Source of the DNA: Luteipulveratus mongoliensis
Lineage (GTDB): Bacteria; Actinomycetota; Actinomycetes; Actinomycetales; Dermatophilaceae
DNA: 64,000 nucleotides
Reading direction: 5' to 3'
NCBI RefSeq assembly: GCF_001190945.1
Contig: NZ_CP011112.1
Span: forward strand, 3,224,001-3,288,000
Shown here: positions 50,729 through 61,707 of the stretch, one piece after another
How positions within the stretch are numbered: the stretch's first letter is position 1
Layout: each line of letters opens with the position of its first letter
Program-made: the position numbers and the translations under genes
Notes under the pieces: generated by a model
What the model saw: only the letters and a program-made list of their open reading frames with translations
Database searches by the model: none
What the model was told of the DNA's origin: nothing

Positions 50729-51460
50729 GTGACCGCCGCCACCCACCCCGTCCCCGCCCTGTCGCAGGTGATCCTGCAGCCGACCGGCAACAACGTGTTC
50801 GAGGCGACGGTCGGCCAGCTCGCCACCGCGATCCGTCTCGGCGTGTTCGCCGATGGGGAGCAGCTGCCGCCCGAGAGGGAGCTCGCCGAACAGCTGTCCG
50901 TCAGCAGGATGACACTCCGAGATGCGATCAGTGCGTTGCGCGAGGCCGGCCTCGTGGAGACCCGGCGGGGACGTGGCGGGGGCACCGTGGTGACGTACGA
51001 CGGGCCGGCGGCACCCACTGCGCCCGACACCGAGGCAGCATCTCCGCAGCGCCTGAACGACGTGCTCAGCTTTCGTCGAGTCGTCGAGTCCGGCGCGGCC
51101 GAGCTGGCGGCCGACCAGGCGCTCGACGGGTCGCAGCGCGCCTGGCTGGTCGAGTGTGTCGACCATGCCGCCGCAACGGTCGGCTCCCCCGCATACCGGG
51201 TCGCCGACGCGCGGCTGCACCTGGCGGTCGCGTCGCTGTGCGGGAGCTCGATGCTGATCAGTGCGGTCCGACAGGCACAGGCGGCGCTCGGCGAGATGCT
51301 CGCGTTGATCCCGGTCCTGCCGCGCAACATCGAGCACTCGCAGACGCAGCACGATGCCGTCGTGAGGTGCATTCTCGCGGGCGATGCGGCCGGCGCGCGC
51401 GAAGCCATGATCGAGCACTGCGACGCCACGGCCGAGCTACTGCAGGGACTACTGGGATGA
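50729..51460 (+). CDS. FadR-subfamily GntR transcriptional regulator
   Basis: 243 residues. Winged helix domain at about 25-90 with PPERELAEQLSVSRMTLRDAIS and the wing VETRRGRGGGTVV; FCD effector domain follows (FRRVVESGAAELAAD, ADARLHLAVASL, QTQHDAVVRCILAGDAAGAR), with the Asp/His residues that hold a metal in this group. GTG at 50729, 6 bp after the permease. Likely local repressor relieved by the pathway substrate or an intermediate. Confidence 0.92.
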   Translation: MTAATHPVPALSQVILQPTGNNVFEATVGQLATAIRLGVFADGEQLPPERELAEQLSVSRMTLRDAISALREAGLVETRRGRGGGTVVTYDGPAAPTAPDTEAASPQRLNDVLSFRRVVESGAAELAADQALDGSQRAWLVECVDHAAATVGSPAYRVADARLHLAVASLCGSSMLISAVRQAQAALGEMLALIPVLPRNIEHSQTQHDAVVRCILAGDAAGAREAMIEHCDATAELLQGLLG

Positions 51461-51470
51461 AGGAGCTCCG

Positions 51471-52847
51471 ATGACCGCAACGCCACCGAGATCCATGCTC
51501 ACTGTCGAGGCGCTGACCGCGCTGGTCGACGGCGGTGAGGTCGACACCGTCATTGTGGCCTTCACCGACATGCAGGGTCGGCTGCAGGGCAAGCGGCTCC
51601 ATGCGCAGTACTTCCTCGACTACGCCTTGCACCAGGGCGTTGAAGGCTGCAACTACCTCCTGGCCGTCGACGTTGAGATGAACACCGTTGCGGGATATGC
51701 AATCTCGTCCTGGGAGCGCGGTTACGGCGACTTCGTCATGGAGCTCGACCTCTCGACCCTGCGATACACACCAGGGGACGTACGATCCGCGACGGTCCAG
51801 TGCGACCTCACCTGGATCGACGGCTCAGGTCCGGTACGACCCTCGCCCCGCTCGGTCCTCAGAGCGCAGGTCGAGCGGGCCGCGGCGAGCGGCTGGACCG
51901 CACACGCCGGCACTGAGCTGGAGCTGATGCTTTTCGAGGACTCCTTCGAGACCGCCTGGGACAAGCGCTACGTGGATCTCCAGCCCGCGAATCGCTACAA
52001 CATCGACTACTCCATCCTCGGCGGAGCACGTGTCGAGCCCCTGCTCCGGGAGATCCGTAACGAGATGCACCGGGCAGGCATGGTGGTCGAAGGCGCCAAG
52101 GGTGAGTGCAACTTCGGTCAGCACGAGGTCGGTTTCCGCTTCGACGAGGTGGTCCGCACCTGTGACAACCACGTCGTCTACAAGGAGGGCGCCAAGCAGA
52201 TCGCCGCCCGGCAGGGCACGTCGCTCACCTTCATGGCCAAGTACAACGAGCGCGAAGGCAACAGCTGTCACATCCACCTGTCGCTGCGCGGCGCCGACGG
52301 ATCGATGGTGTTTGCTGACGACAGTCGTCCCGGCGGGCACAGCGAGTTGTTCGACCACTTCCTCGCCGGTCTGCTCGCAAGCGCTCGCGAGCTGACCTAC
52401 TTCTATGCACCGAACATCAACTCCTACAAGCGTTTTGCCGCCGGATCGTTCGCGCCGACGGCCATCGCATGGGGCACGGACAACCGCACCTGTGCGCTGC
52501 GGGTTGTCGGTCATGGGCCGTCCCTGCGAGTCGAGAACCGACTGCCGGGCGGCGATGTGAACCCTTATCTCGCAACCGCAGCGATGCTGGCCGGCGGGCT
52601 GTACGGCATCGAGCACGAGCTCGCTCTCGAGCCGCCCTTCGCCGGCAACGCCTACGAGAGCGACAAGGAGCGAGTACCGACGACGCTCGCGGAGGCACGC
52701 GAGCTGTTGCTCGGGTCCGAACTGGCCCGAGCCGCGTTCGGTGACGACGTCGTTGAGCACTACGCGCACGCCGCGGAGGTCGAGATCGCGGCGTTCAACG
52801 CTGCGGTGACCGACTGGGAACGAGTGAGAGGATTCGAACGCCTGTGA
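51471..52847 (+). CDS. Glutamine-synthetase-like gamma-glutamyl ligase (PuuA/GlnA3/GlnA4 group)
   Basis: 458 residues, glutamine synthetase type I fold. N-terminal VDTVIVAFTDMQGRLQGKR, catalytic GTELELMLFED, GAKGECNFGQHEVGFRF and NRTCALRVVGHG blocks are kept. The motif around the ammonium-binding Asp of true glutamine synthetase (FDGSS) is replaced by TVAGYAISSWERGYGD, so the acceptor is an amine rather than ammonia. With the neighbours this makes a gamma-glutamyl amide from glutamate, ATP and the imported amine. ATG at 51471 follows AAGGAG. Confidence 0.92.
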   Translation: MTATPPRSMLTVEALTALVDGGEVDTVIVAFTDMQGRLQGKRLHAQYFLDYALHQGVEGCNYLLAVDVEMNTVAGYAISSWERGYGDFVMELDLSTLRYTPGDVRSATVQCDLTWIDGSGPVRPSPRSVLRAQVERAAASGWTAHAGTELELMLFEDSFETAWDKRYVDLQPANRYNIDYSILGGARVEPLLREIRNEMHRAGMVVEGAKGECNFGQHEVGFRFDEVVRTCDNHVVYKEGAKQIAARQGTSLTFMAKYNEREGNSCHIHLSLRGADGSMVFADDSRPGGHSELFDHFLAGLLASARELTYFYAPNINSYKRFAAGSFAPTAIAWGTDNRTCALRVVGHGPSLRVENRLPGGDVNPYLATAAMLAGGLYGIEHELALEPPFAGNAYESDKERVPTTLAEARELLLGSELARAAFGDDVVEHYAHAAEVEIAAFNAAVTDWERVRGFERL

Positions 52848-54211
52848 CGACCTACGACGTCATCAACCCGTCGACGGAGCAACGGATCCGTACGGTCGAG
52901 CTGGCCGACACCGAGCAGACCGATGCCGCCGTCGAGCGCGCAGCTGCCGCTGGGCCCGGCTGGCGCGCGATGGCACCAGCGGATCGGGCACGGCTGCTGC
53001 GCGCCTTCGCCGACCAGGTGGACGCGCACCGGGATGAGCTGGCACGGCTGGAGGTGCACAACGCCGGCCACACCATCGGCAATGCTTTGTGGGAGGTCGG
53101 CAACGTCGTCGACGTGCTGGAATACTTTGCCGCAGCACCAGAACGCCTGTGCGGCAAGCAGATTCCCGTCGCCGGGGGCATCGACATCACGTTCCACGAG
53201 CCCCTAGGGGTGGTCGGGATCATCGTGCCGTGGAACTTCCCGATGCCGATCGCCGGCTGGGGCATGGCCCCTGCGCTGGCAGCCGGCAACACGGTCGTCC
53301 TCAAGCCTGCCGAGCTGACTCCCCTGACCGCTCTACGGCTCGGTGAGCTCGCCCTCGAGGCGGGCTTTCCCGAAGGAGTCCTGACTGTCCTTCCCGGTGC
53401 GGGCACCGTGGTCGGACGTCGGCTGGTGACTCACCCTCTCGTGCGCAAGGTCTGCTTCACCGGGTCATCGCGGGTCGGCACGGAGATCATGGCGGCCGCC
53501 GCGGCGGACCTGACGCGGGTCACGCTGGAGCTCGGCGGCAAGAGCGCCAACATTGTGTTTGCCGATGCCGATGTGGAGCGAGCTGCGGCGGCCGCACCCG
53601 GAGCGGTCTTCGACAACGCCGGCCAAGACTGTTGCGCACGAAGCCGGATCCTGGTGCAGCGCAACGTGTTCGACCGCTTCATGGAGCTCCTCGAGCCCGC
53701 GGTCAAGGCGTTCCGCGTCGGGCAGCCCACCAACACCGAGTCCCAGATGGGTCCACTGATCAGTGCTGCGCAGCTCGACCGTGTCCGCGGATTCGTCGAC
53801 GCTGCTGACGTGGAGCTCGCCTTCCGCGGGACCGCGCCCGACGGCCCCGGGTTCTGGTACCCGCCGACCGTCGTCCAGCCGACCAGCACCACGGATCCGG
53901 TGTGGCACGAAGAGGTCTTCGGTCCCGTGGTGGCCGTGCTCCCCTTCGATGACGAGGCCGATGCGATCGCGATGGCCAACGACACGGCGTACGGCCTGTC
54001 CGGCTCCATCTGGACGGAGAACATCGGGCGCGCGTTGCGGGTGACTCGCGCCGTCGAGGCGGGCAACCTCGCAGTCAACAGCAACTCGTCTGTACGCCAC
54101 AGCACGCCGTTCGGCGGCTTCAAGGGCTCCGGTATCGGCCGGGAGCTGGGTCCGGACGCACTCGACGCCTTCACCGAGGTGAAGAACGTCTTCATCGCGA
54201 CTGATCACTGA
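52844..54211 (+). CDS. Aldehyde dehydrogenase (NAD(P)+)
   Basis: 455 residues. Catalytic Cys in NAGQDCCARSRIL, general-base Glu in VTLELGGKSANIVF, Rossmann GSSRVGTEI, and VPWNFPMPIAGWGMAPAL. GTG start overlaps the ligase stop by 4 bp (GTGA). Likely oxidises a gamma-glutamyl aldehyde to the acid, as PuuC does, before hydrolysis by the last gene. Confidence 0.95.
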   Translation: MTTYDVINPSTEQRIRTVELADTEQTDAAVERAAAAGPGWRAMAPADRARLLRAFADQVDAHRDELARLEVHNAGHTIGNALWEVGNVVDVLEYFAAAPERLCGKQIPVAGGIDITFHEPLGVVGIIVPWNFPMPIAGWGMAPALAAGNTVVLKPAELTPLTALRLGELALEAGFPEGVLTVLPGAGTVVGRRLVTHPLVRKVCFTGSSRVGTEIMAAAAADLTRVTLELGGKSANIVFADADVERAAAAAPGAVFDNAGQDCCARSRILVQRNVFDRFMELLEPAVKAFRVGQPTNTESQMGPLISAAQLDRVRGFVDAADVELAFRGTAPDGPGFWYPPTVVQPTSTTDPVWHEEVFGPVVAVLPFDDEADAIAMANDTAYGLSGSIWTENIGRALRVTRAVEAGNLAVNSNSSVRHSTPFGGFKGSGIGRELGPDALDAFTEVKNVFIATDH

Positions 54212-54241
54212 AACACCCACGGACGTAAGGAGATTCGTCAG

Positions 54242-55009
54242 ATGGCAGGCAGACTGTACGGCAAGGTGGCGGTTGTGACCGGCGGATGCTCCGGCATCGG
54301 GCTGGCGACGGCACGACGCTTCGCCGAGGAGGGAGCGCACGTCGTCATCGTCGACCTTGACGAAGAGGGCGGAGCCAAGGTCGCGGCGGAGGTCGGCGGC
54401 CTCTACGTCCGCTGCGATGTCACGAGCGCCGACGACGTCGAGGCGGCCTTCGCGGCGGCGAAGCAGACGTACGGAAGTGTTGACGTCGCGTTCAACAACG
54501 CCGGCATCTCGCCACCGGAGGACGACTCCATCCTGACCACCGACCTGGAGGCATGGCGCCGGGTTCAGGAGGTTAACCTGACGTCGGTCTACCTGTGCTG
54601 CAAGGCGGCGCTCCCCTACATGATCGAGCAAGGCAAGGGGTCGATCATCAACACCGCCTCGTTCGTGGCTCTCATGGGCGCAGCGACCTCGCAGATTTCG
54701 TATACCGCGAGCAAGGGCGGTGTCCTCGCGATGTCACGCGAGCTGGCGGTGCAGTTCGCCCGCCAAGGAGTTCGGGTCAACGCACTGTGTCCTGGGCCGG
54801 TCAACACTCCCCTGCTGCAGGAGCTGTTCGCCAAGGACGTGGAGCGCGCGCAGCGCCGGCTCGTCCATGTTCCGATGGGTCGTTTCGGAGAGCCGGAGGA
54901 GATCGCCAACGCCGTCGTCTTCCTCGCCTCCGACGAGTCGAGCTTCATCACAGCGACGGACTTCCTGGTCGACGGCGGCATCGCGGGCGCCTACGTCACG
55001 CCGCTGTGA
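54242..55009 (+). CDS. Short-chain dehydrogenase/reductase
   Basis: 255 residues, classical SDR. Cofactor motif TGGCSGIG with VDLDEEGG (Asp, hence NAD(H) rather than NADP(H)), NNAG, catalytic Ser in NTASF, Tyr-Lys in SYTASKGG, and the end FITATDFLVDGGI. ATG at 54242 follows AAGGAG. Placed between aldehyde dehydrogenase and hydrolase; could oxidise a gamma-glutamyl amino alcohol to the aldehyde. Confidence 0.94.
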   Translation: MAGRLYGKVAVVTGGCSGIGLATARRFAEEGAHVVIVDLDEEGGAKVAAEVGGLYVRCDVTSADDVEAAFAAAKQTYGSVDVAFNNAGISPPEDDSILTTDLEAWRRVQEVNLTSVYLCCKAALPYMIEQGKGSIINTASFVALMGAATSQISYTASKGGVLAMSRELAVQFARQGVRVNALCPGPVNTPLLQELFAKDVERAQRRLVHVPMGRFGEPEEIANAVVFLASDESSFITATDFLVDGGIAGAYVTPL

Positions 55010-55746
55010 CCGCACCCGTCATCGGGATTACCTGCTACCTCGAGGCAGTGGACCGCGATCCGTGGCGTGGTCAGCGCAGTGTGGTGCTGCCGGAGCGTTA
55101 CGCGGCGCACGTCGATGCCGCCGGCGCAGTGCCGCTCATCGTGCCGCCAGTTCCCGATGCGGACGAGGCGTGGGCCGCCACCGTGCTGCGGCGGGTCGAT
55201 GCGCTCGTCCTGGCCGGCGGCGCCGACCTTGCTGCGGATCACTATGGCGAACAACCGGATTCGCACGCCCAGGAGCCGCGGCATGACCGGGACAGCAGCG
55301 AGCTCGCCCTGGCCCGCGTCAGTGAGCGACTTGATCTGCCGGTGCTGGGGATCTGTCGTGGGATGCAAGTGCTCGTCGTCGAGGCAGGCGGCACCCTCGT
55401 ACAGCACCTGCCCGACGTCGTGGACAGCGACCTGCACCTCCCGGTGGCCGGGGAGTGGCACGAGCACGCGATCCGCACCGTGCCCGGCACCCGCATCGCA
55501 GATCTCCTTGGGGACACGTTCAGCGCGCCGACCTATCACCATCAGGCCGTGGCAACGGCGCCCGGGTTCACCGTCAGTGCCCACGCGCCCGACGGCACGG
55601 TGGAGGCGGTCGAGCACCCGACCGCGCGGTGGAGGATCGGCGTGCAGTGGCATCCCGAGGAGGCCGCCGACCCGCGACTGTTCGAAGCCCTGGTATCGAA
55701 GGCACAGGTACGACCCGCTGACCGAAGGTCCGCGAGCAGCATCTGA
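55006..55746 (+). CDS. puuD: Gamma-glutamyl-gamma-aminobutyrate hydrolase family (PuuD, class I amidotransferase)
   Basis: 246 residues. Nucleophile Cys in LGICRGMQVL; His and Glu in VQWHPEEAAD; N-terminal PVIGITCYLE and LAGGADL are typical of peptidase C26. It cleaves the gamma-glutamyl amide at the end of the pathway, giving back glutamate. GTG start overlaps the SDR stop by 4 bp (GTGA), which fixes it. Confidence 0.93.
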   Translation: MTAPVIGITCYLEAVDRDPWRGQRSVVLPERYAAHVDAAGAVPLIVPPVPDADEAWAATVLRRVDALVLAGGADLAADHYGEQPDSHAQEPRHDRDSSELALARVSERLDLPVLGICRGMQVLVVEAGGTLVQHLPDVVDSDLHLPVAGEWHEHAIRTVPGTRIADLLGDTFSAPTYHHQAVATAPGFTVSAHAPDGTVEAVEHPTARWRIGVQWHPEEAADPRLFEALVSKAQVRPADRRSASSI

Positions 55747-55801
55747 CGAGCTGAATTGCCTACTTCCAGCCGCTGAGCCGCGGGGCGACAGCACGGGCCA
55801 C

Positions 55802-56668
55802 CTACTCGGATACCGAGCCGTACCAGGTGGTGGCAGATGTTGGACGGAACCCCACGGCCCTGTACAACGCACCAGCCGCCTCTGATCCGTACGAGATCTT
55901 CACCCGCTGGGCGCCTTTCGCTGCCAGCCGGTCGATCCCAGCGACCAGCATCGCGCGTGCCAGGCCTTTCCGCTGGAACTCGTCCTCGACCCTGACGGGT
56001 TCTACGAGCCCGACCTTGGTGATCGGATCGAACCAGTACAGGGAGTAGCCGGCGACTCGACCATCAGCGGTCTCGACAGCGAGGTCGAGCCCCGGGTCGT
56101 AGAGCGAGCACTGGGCCAGGCGCTGCGCGACGCCGTCACCACGTCGCTTTCGCATGGGATGCGGTGCATCCGGACGCTGAGTGCGATCGACGATCACGAA
56201 TCCGTCCGGTGGCGCCGGCGCAGCCGGCCGGTCGGCAACGTCCATCCAGCCGGTGCTGTCCTGGTAGCCAGCAGTGAGTCCCGATCGCAGTGCAAGATCC
56301 TGGAAGGTCCGATCGTCCCCTCTTACCGGGATCTCGAAACCCTTCGCCGAGTGCACGGCAGCCTGCTCGGTTGCCCGTGTCCACACGACCTCCAGCTCGA
56401 CGACCGACGTGCCCGGGACAACGACCGGGTCGCACTGCCAGCAGCCATCGGGTGCACTCGTCAGCAGGATGCCGGCAACAGGCCCCGCGTCGTCGAGCCA
56501 GAAGAGCTTTTCGATCTCATCGGACTGCTGCGGTCTCCCCCACCACCACTGCACATCGGCGGCTTCCCAGAGACCGGCGGTGAGATCGGCCAGGCGGGCG
56601 CGCTGCAACAGCTCCGTCGCCAGCGCCAATGCTTCAAGCCCTGTTGCTCTGACCTCATTCACGGACAC
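55802..56668 (-). CDS. GNAT-family acetyltransferase (two-domain)
   Basis: 288 residues. C-terminal GNAT domain with PVRVEDEFQRKGLARAMLVAG as acetyl-CoA loop and SYGSEAAGALYRAVGF. N-terminal half has a second, weaker GNAT-like fold with the Trp-rich stretch VQWWWGRP. GTG at 56668 is 7 nt behind AAGGGGAG; a Met 12 codons upstream has no ribosome site. Confidence 0.84.
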   Translation of the reverse strand: MSVNEVRATGLEALALATELLQRARLADLTAGLWEAADVQWWWGRPQQSDEIEKLFWLDDAGPVAGILLTSAPDGCWQCDPVVVPGTSVVELEVVWTRATEQAAVHSAKGFEIPVRGDDRTFQDLALRSGLTAGYQDSTGWMDVADRPAAPAPPDGFVIVDRTQRPDAPHPMRKRRGDGVAQRLAQCSLYDPGLDLAVETADGRVAGYSLYWFDPITKVGLVEPVRVEDEFQRKGLARAMLVAGIDRLAAKGAQRVKISYGSEAAGALYRAVGFRPTSATTWYGSVSE

Positions 56669-56767
56669 GCCCAACTCCCCTTCGACCGTCCTGATCGACC
56701 GCATGACGAACGTCAGTGTCCATGCGGGACCTCACAGCCGGCCATCAGTTTTCTCGAGCGGGTCTTC

Positions 56768-57283
56768 TCAGCAGTCGAACACCGACCAGCAGATCTCGTT
56801 GCGCAGTCGCTGGTCATCGAGGACGAGCCCACGAATCGCCTCAGGGAGCTGGTCTCGCTGCCACTGACATTCGAGCCGTCCGGCGGCGTCGGCCTCGCTG
56901 ACCGGCACGGATGCACGGACGGCTTTGATCGCATAGGCGGCCGCACCGAGCTCGTGCGCCGCGACGTGCGCGACGGCGCCCGCCTGGCCGGCGGCGTACG
57001 CGGCGTGCCGAGCCGCTCCCCGCAGATCCCGGGCCGCGCCCATCGCATGACCGCCCGCAGCCCGAGCCTCCATCATCTTGACCTCACCCCGCACCCAGGC
57101 GCGCGCGTACGCGATCGCCTCACGCGGCCGAGGATCGCTCGGTCGCGCCGACTCGAACAGACCGAGAACATGCTCGGCACAGGTCGCCGCCCAGAGGGCG
57201 AGAAGGTGATGGTCGGAGTCAGTGAGGCTTCCGCCGCGGCGAATCGTCACCAACCGAGGATCCCGGACCTTCGGGAGGATCAC
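56768..57283 (-). CDS. Imm5-like putative immunity protein
   Basis: 171 residues, helical and Ala-rich. LLALWAATCAEHVLGLFE, DPRPREAIAYARAWVRGE, and repeated AARHAAYAAGQAGAVAHVAAHELGAA (two overlapping stretches) match the Imm-5-like family named after a presumed immunity role in contact-dependent toxin systems. No toxin gene is adjacent on either side, so this is an orphan or has another role. GTG at 57283 follows AAGGAG. Confidence 0.75.
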   Translation of the reverse strand: MILPKVRDPRLVTIRRGGSLTDSDHHLLALWAATCAEHVLGLFESARPSDPRPREAIAYARAWVRGEVKMMEARAAGGHAMGAARDLRGAARHAAYAAGQAGAVAHVAAHELGAAAYAIKAVRASVPVSEADAAGRLECQWQRDQLPEAIRGLVLDDQRLRNEICWSVFDC

Positions 57284-57419
57284 GCCGCACTCCTTCTGAA
57301 CCGTGAGGGTTATTGCATCATCGGGCCAGAACCGACAACCCGTTCAGGTGCACATCCTCCAGGTCTAGCGTCGAAACGAGGAGCACCTTCGAGTTCCTCG
57401 ACAGCAGAGGAGCTTCACC

Positions 57420-57806
57420 ATGTTGAACGACAGCCAGGTCACCGCCAACATCCCCGCCGCCGACCTCGAGCGAGCACGCAGCTTCTACGCTGCCAAGCGC
57501 GGCCTCTCCCCCACGCAGGAGAACCCGGGCGGTCTCATCTACACGACCGCCGGGGGGACGATGTTCTTCCTCTATCAGACGGAGTACGCCGGCAAGGCCG
57601 AGCACACGATCGCCCAGTTCCACGTGTCGGACGTCGGCAACGAGGTCAAGGACCTGCGGGCCAAGGGTGTGACCTTCGAGCACTACGAGATGCCAGGTGC
57701 GACCTGGGACGACGACGTCGCGAGCTTTGAGGACATGGGTCACGCGGCGTGGTTCAAGGACAGCGAGGGCAACATTCTGTGCGTCGACGACATGACGCCG
57801 GCCTGA
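57420..57806 (+). CDS. VOC family protein (single domain)
   Basis: 128 residues, one glyoxalase-like domain: TANIPAADLERARSFYAAKRG, TTAGGTMFFLYQTEYAG, FHVSDVGNEVKDLRAKGV and HAAWFKDSEGNILCVDD. The metal-binding His/Glu pattern is partly kept. ATG at 57420 follows GAGGAG. Convergent with the uvrA-like gene (6 bp). Function unknown. Confidence 0.9.
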   Translation: MLNDSQVTANIPAADLERARSFYAAKRGLSPTQENPGGLIYTTAGGTMFFLYQTEYAGKAEHTIAQFHVSDVGNEVKDLRAKGVTFEHYEMPGATWDDDVASFEDMGHAAWFKDSEGNILCVDDMTPA

Positions 57807-57812
57807 GGCTCG

Positions 57813-60206
<2,394 letters not shown>

Positions 60207-60244
60207 CGTGTCTCCATCTGTGGGGTCAGTTCCGGCCCAGCGGC

Positions 60245-60655
60245 TCAGGACAGCTGCTGGATGCGGACCAGGTTGCCCGCGGGGTCGCGGAACGCGCAGT
60301 CGCGCACACCGTACGGCTGGTCGGTCGGCTCCTGGACGACCTCGGCATCGCTGCCCTGCAGCTTGTCGAAGAGCCCCTCGAGATCCTTGGTCGCCAGGTT
60401 GATGTTGGCGTAGCTGCCCTTGGCCATCATCTCCGCGATGAGTCGTCGCTCGTCGTCGGTGTGGCCCGGAGTCGCCTCCGGTGGGTAGAGCACGATCGAG
60501 GTGTCGGGCTGTCCGGCGGGGCCGACCGTGATCCAGCGCATGCCCTGGTGGCCGACATCGCCTCGAACCTCGAAGCCGAGGGCGTCGCGATAGAAGGCCA
60601 GCGCGGCGTCGGGGTCGTCCTGCGGGAGATAGCTTGCGTGAATGGTGATGTCCAT
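60245..60655 (-). CDS. VOC family protein
   Basis: 136 residues, one VOC domain: DITIHASYLPQDDPDAALAFY, WITVGPAGQPDTSIVLYPP, INLATKDLEGLFDKL and GVRDCAFRDPAGNLVRI. The bleomycin-resistance/glyoxalase layout. ATG at 60655, 10 bp after the AraC stop and 38 bp before uvrA-like; one operon. Confidence 0.9.
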   Translation of the reverse strand: MDITIHASYLPQDDPDAALAFYRDALGFEVRGDVGHQGMRWITVGPAGQPDTSIVLYPPEATPGHTDDERRLIAEMMAKGSYANINLATKDLEGLFDKLQGSDAEVVQEPTDQPYGVRDCAFRDPAGNLVRIQQLS

Positions 60656-60665
60656 GTCGGTCAGG

Positions 60666-61115
60666 CTATGGGCGGCCGGGAGCGGACGCTTCTCGATTCC
60701 TGATCGGTCTGGTGACCTGTTTCGCCACGCAGGGAGCCATGCCGACCGTGGCGTTCGCACCCTCCTGCCGATAGACGCTGGGCGGTACGCCGACGAGCTC
60801 GGTGAAGCGGGTACTGAACGTCCCGAGTGACGAGCAGCCGACCTCGAAGCAGACGTCGGTGACGCTGAGGTCGCCGCGACGCAGCAGGGCCATGGCCCGT
60901 TCGATGCGTCGAGTCATCAGGTACGAGTACGGAGACTCCCCGTACGCGCGCCGGAACTCCCGGCTCAGGTGACCGGCTGACATGTGCGCGTCGCGCGCGA
61001 GAGTCTCGACGTTGAGCGGCTGGGCGTACTCCCGGTCGATCCGGTCGCGGACACGGCGAAGACGCGCGAGGTCACGCAGGTGCTGACCCTCGTCCGATCT
61101 GCTCGTCACCTGCAT
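60666..61115 (-). CDS. AraC-family transcriptional regulator (DNA-binding domain only)
   Basis: 149 residues, essentially only the double helix-turn-helix: PLNVETLARDAHMSAGHLSR, FRRAYGESPYSYLMTRRIERAM and DVCFEVGCSSLGTFSTRF. No effector domain, like SoxS/MarA. ATG at 61115 gives a 44-bp overlap with the preceding gene; a later in-frame start would remove it but cut nothing essential. Likely activates its own operon. Confidence 0.9.
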   Translation of the reverse strand: MQVTSRSDEGQHLRDLARLRRVRDRIDREYAQPLNVETLARDAHMSAGHLSREFRRAYGESPYSYLMTRRIERAMALLRRGDLSVTDVCFEVGCSSLGTFSTRFTELVGVPPSVYRQEGANATVGMAPCVAKQVTRPIRNREASAPGRP

Positions 61116-61695
61116 GATCGTGCCACGACTCGCCGACCGGAGACCGGCCACTTCTACGCAGCAGGGCCACGAGATCGCCGCCGGAGGCAGGCCCAGACTG
61201 CTGCGCAAAGCCCTCCGCCGCGAAAGACTCCCCCAGCAACGCGGTCAGCCCAACGTGTGCGACGGCGACGGCCTCGTGCTCGAACGCGATCTCGAGTCCC
61301 AACGACGTGGCCAGATCCCAGGTGTGGATCACCGACTCGGCGATCAGCTCGTCGACCAGGACGGACGTCGGCGTCTCTCCGCGATACGGCATCGTCAGGG
61401 TCGGGCCGGCTGATTCCAGGCTTTCCAGCAGCGCCAGGGACGCCGCACGCTGATCGACCGACACGTCCTCGGATGCCACATAGGTCGGCGAACCATCGGC
61501 CAGGGGCGGCTCGAGCCCGGCCGCGCTTGCGGCAAAGACCTGCTGCCAGCCGACGATGTGCTCGACCAGGCGACGGACGTCGTACTCGGCACACGGGGTG
61601 ACTCGGCCCAGGTCATCGGGTCCCATCCCGTCCACCACGCCCTGCATGGTCCGCAGAACTCCCGCGAGCAGCTGCTTCCGGTGATCGCTCTCCAC
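61072..61695 (-). CDS. TIGR03086 family metal-binding protein (mycothiol-dependent maleylpyruvate isomerase fold)
   Basis: 207 residues, DinB-like four-helix bundle. Metal-binding His residues: LVEHIVGWQQVFAAS and ESVIHTWDLATSLGL; AHVGLTALLGESFAAEGF follows, typical of TIGR03086. Such proteins often use mycothiol as cofactor. GTG at 61695 stands 6 nt after TAGGGT. First gene of the four-gene minus-strand operon. Confidence 0.88.
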   Translation of the reverse strand: MESDHRKQLLAGVLRTMQGVVDGMGPDDLGRVTPCAEYDVRRLVEHIVGWQQVFAASAAGLEPPLADGSPTYVASEDVSVDQRAASLALLESLESAGPTLTMPYRGETPTSVLVDELIAESVIHTWDLATSLGLEIAFEHEAVAVAHVGLTALLGESFAAEGFAQQSGPASGGDLVALLRRSGRSPVGESWHDHAGDEQIGRGSAPA

Positions 61696-61701
61696 GGGTT
61701 G

Positions 61702-61707
61702 ACCCTA
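61702..61707 (-). promoter_or_regulatory. -10 hexamer for leaderless TIGR03086 mRNA
   Basis: TAGGGT on the minus strand, 6 nt before the GTG at 61695; no ribosome site. Confidence 0.52.
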
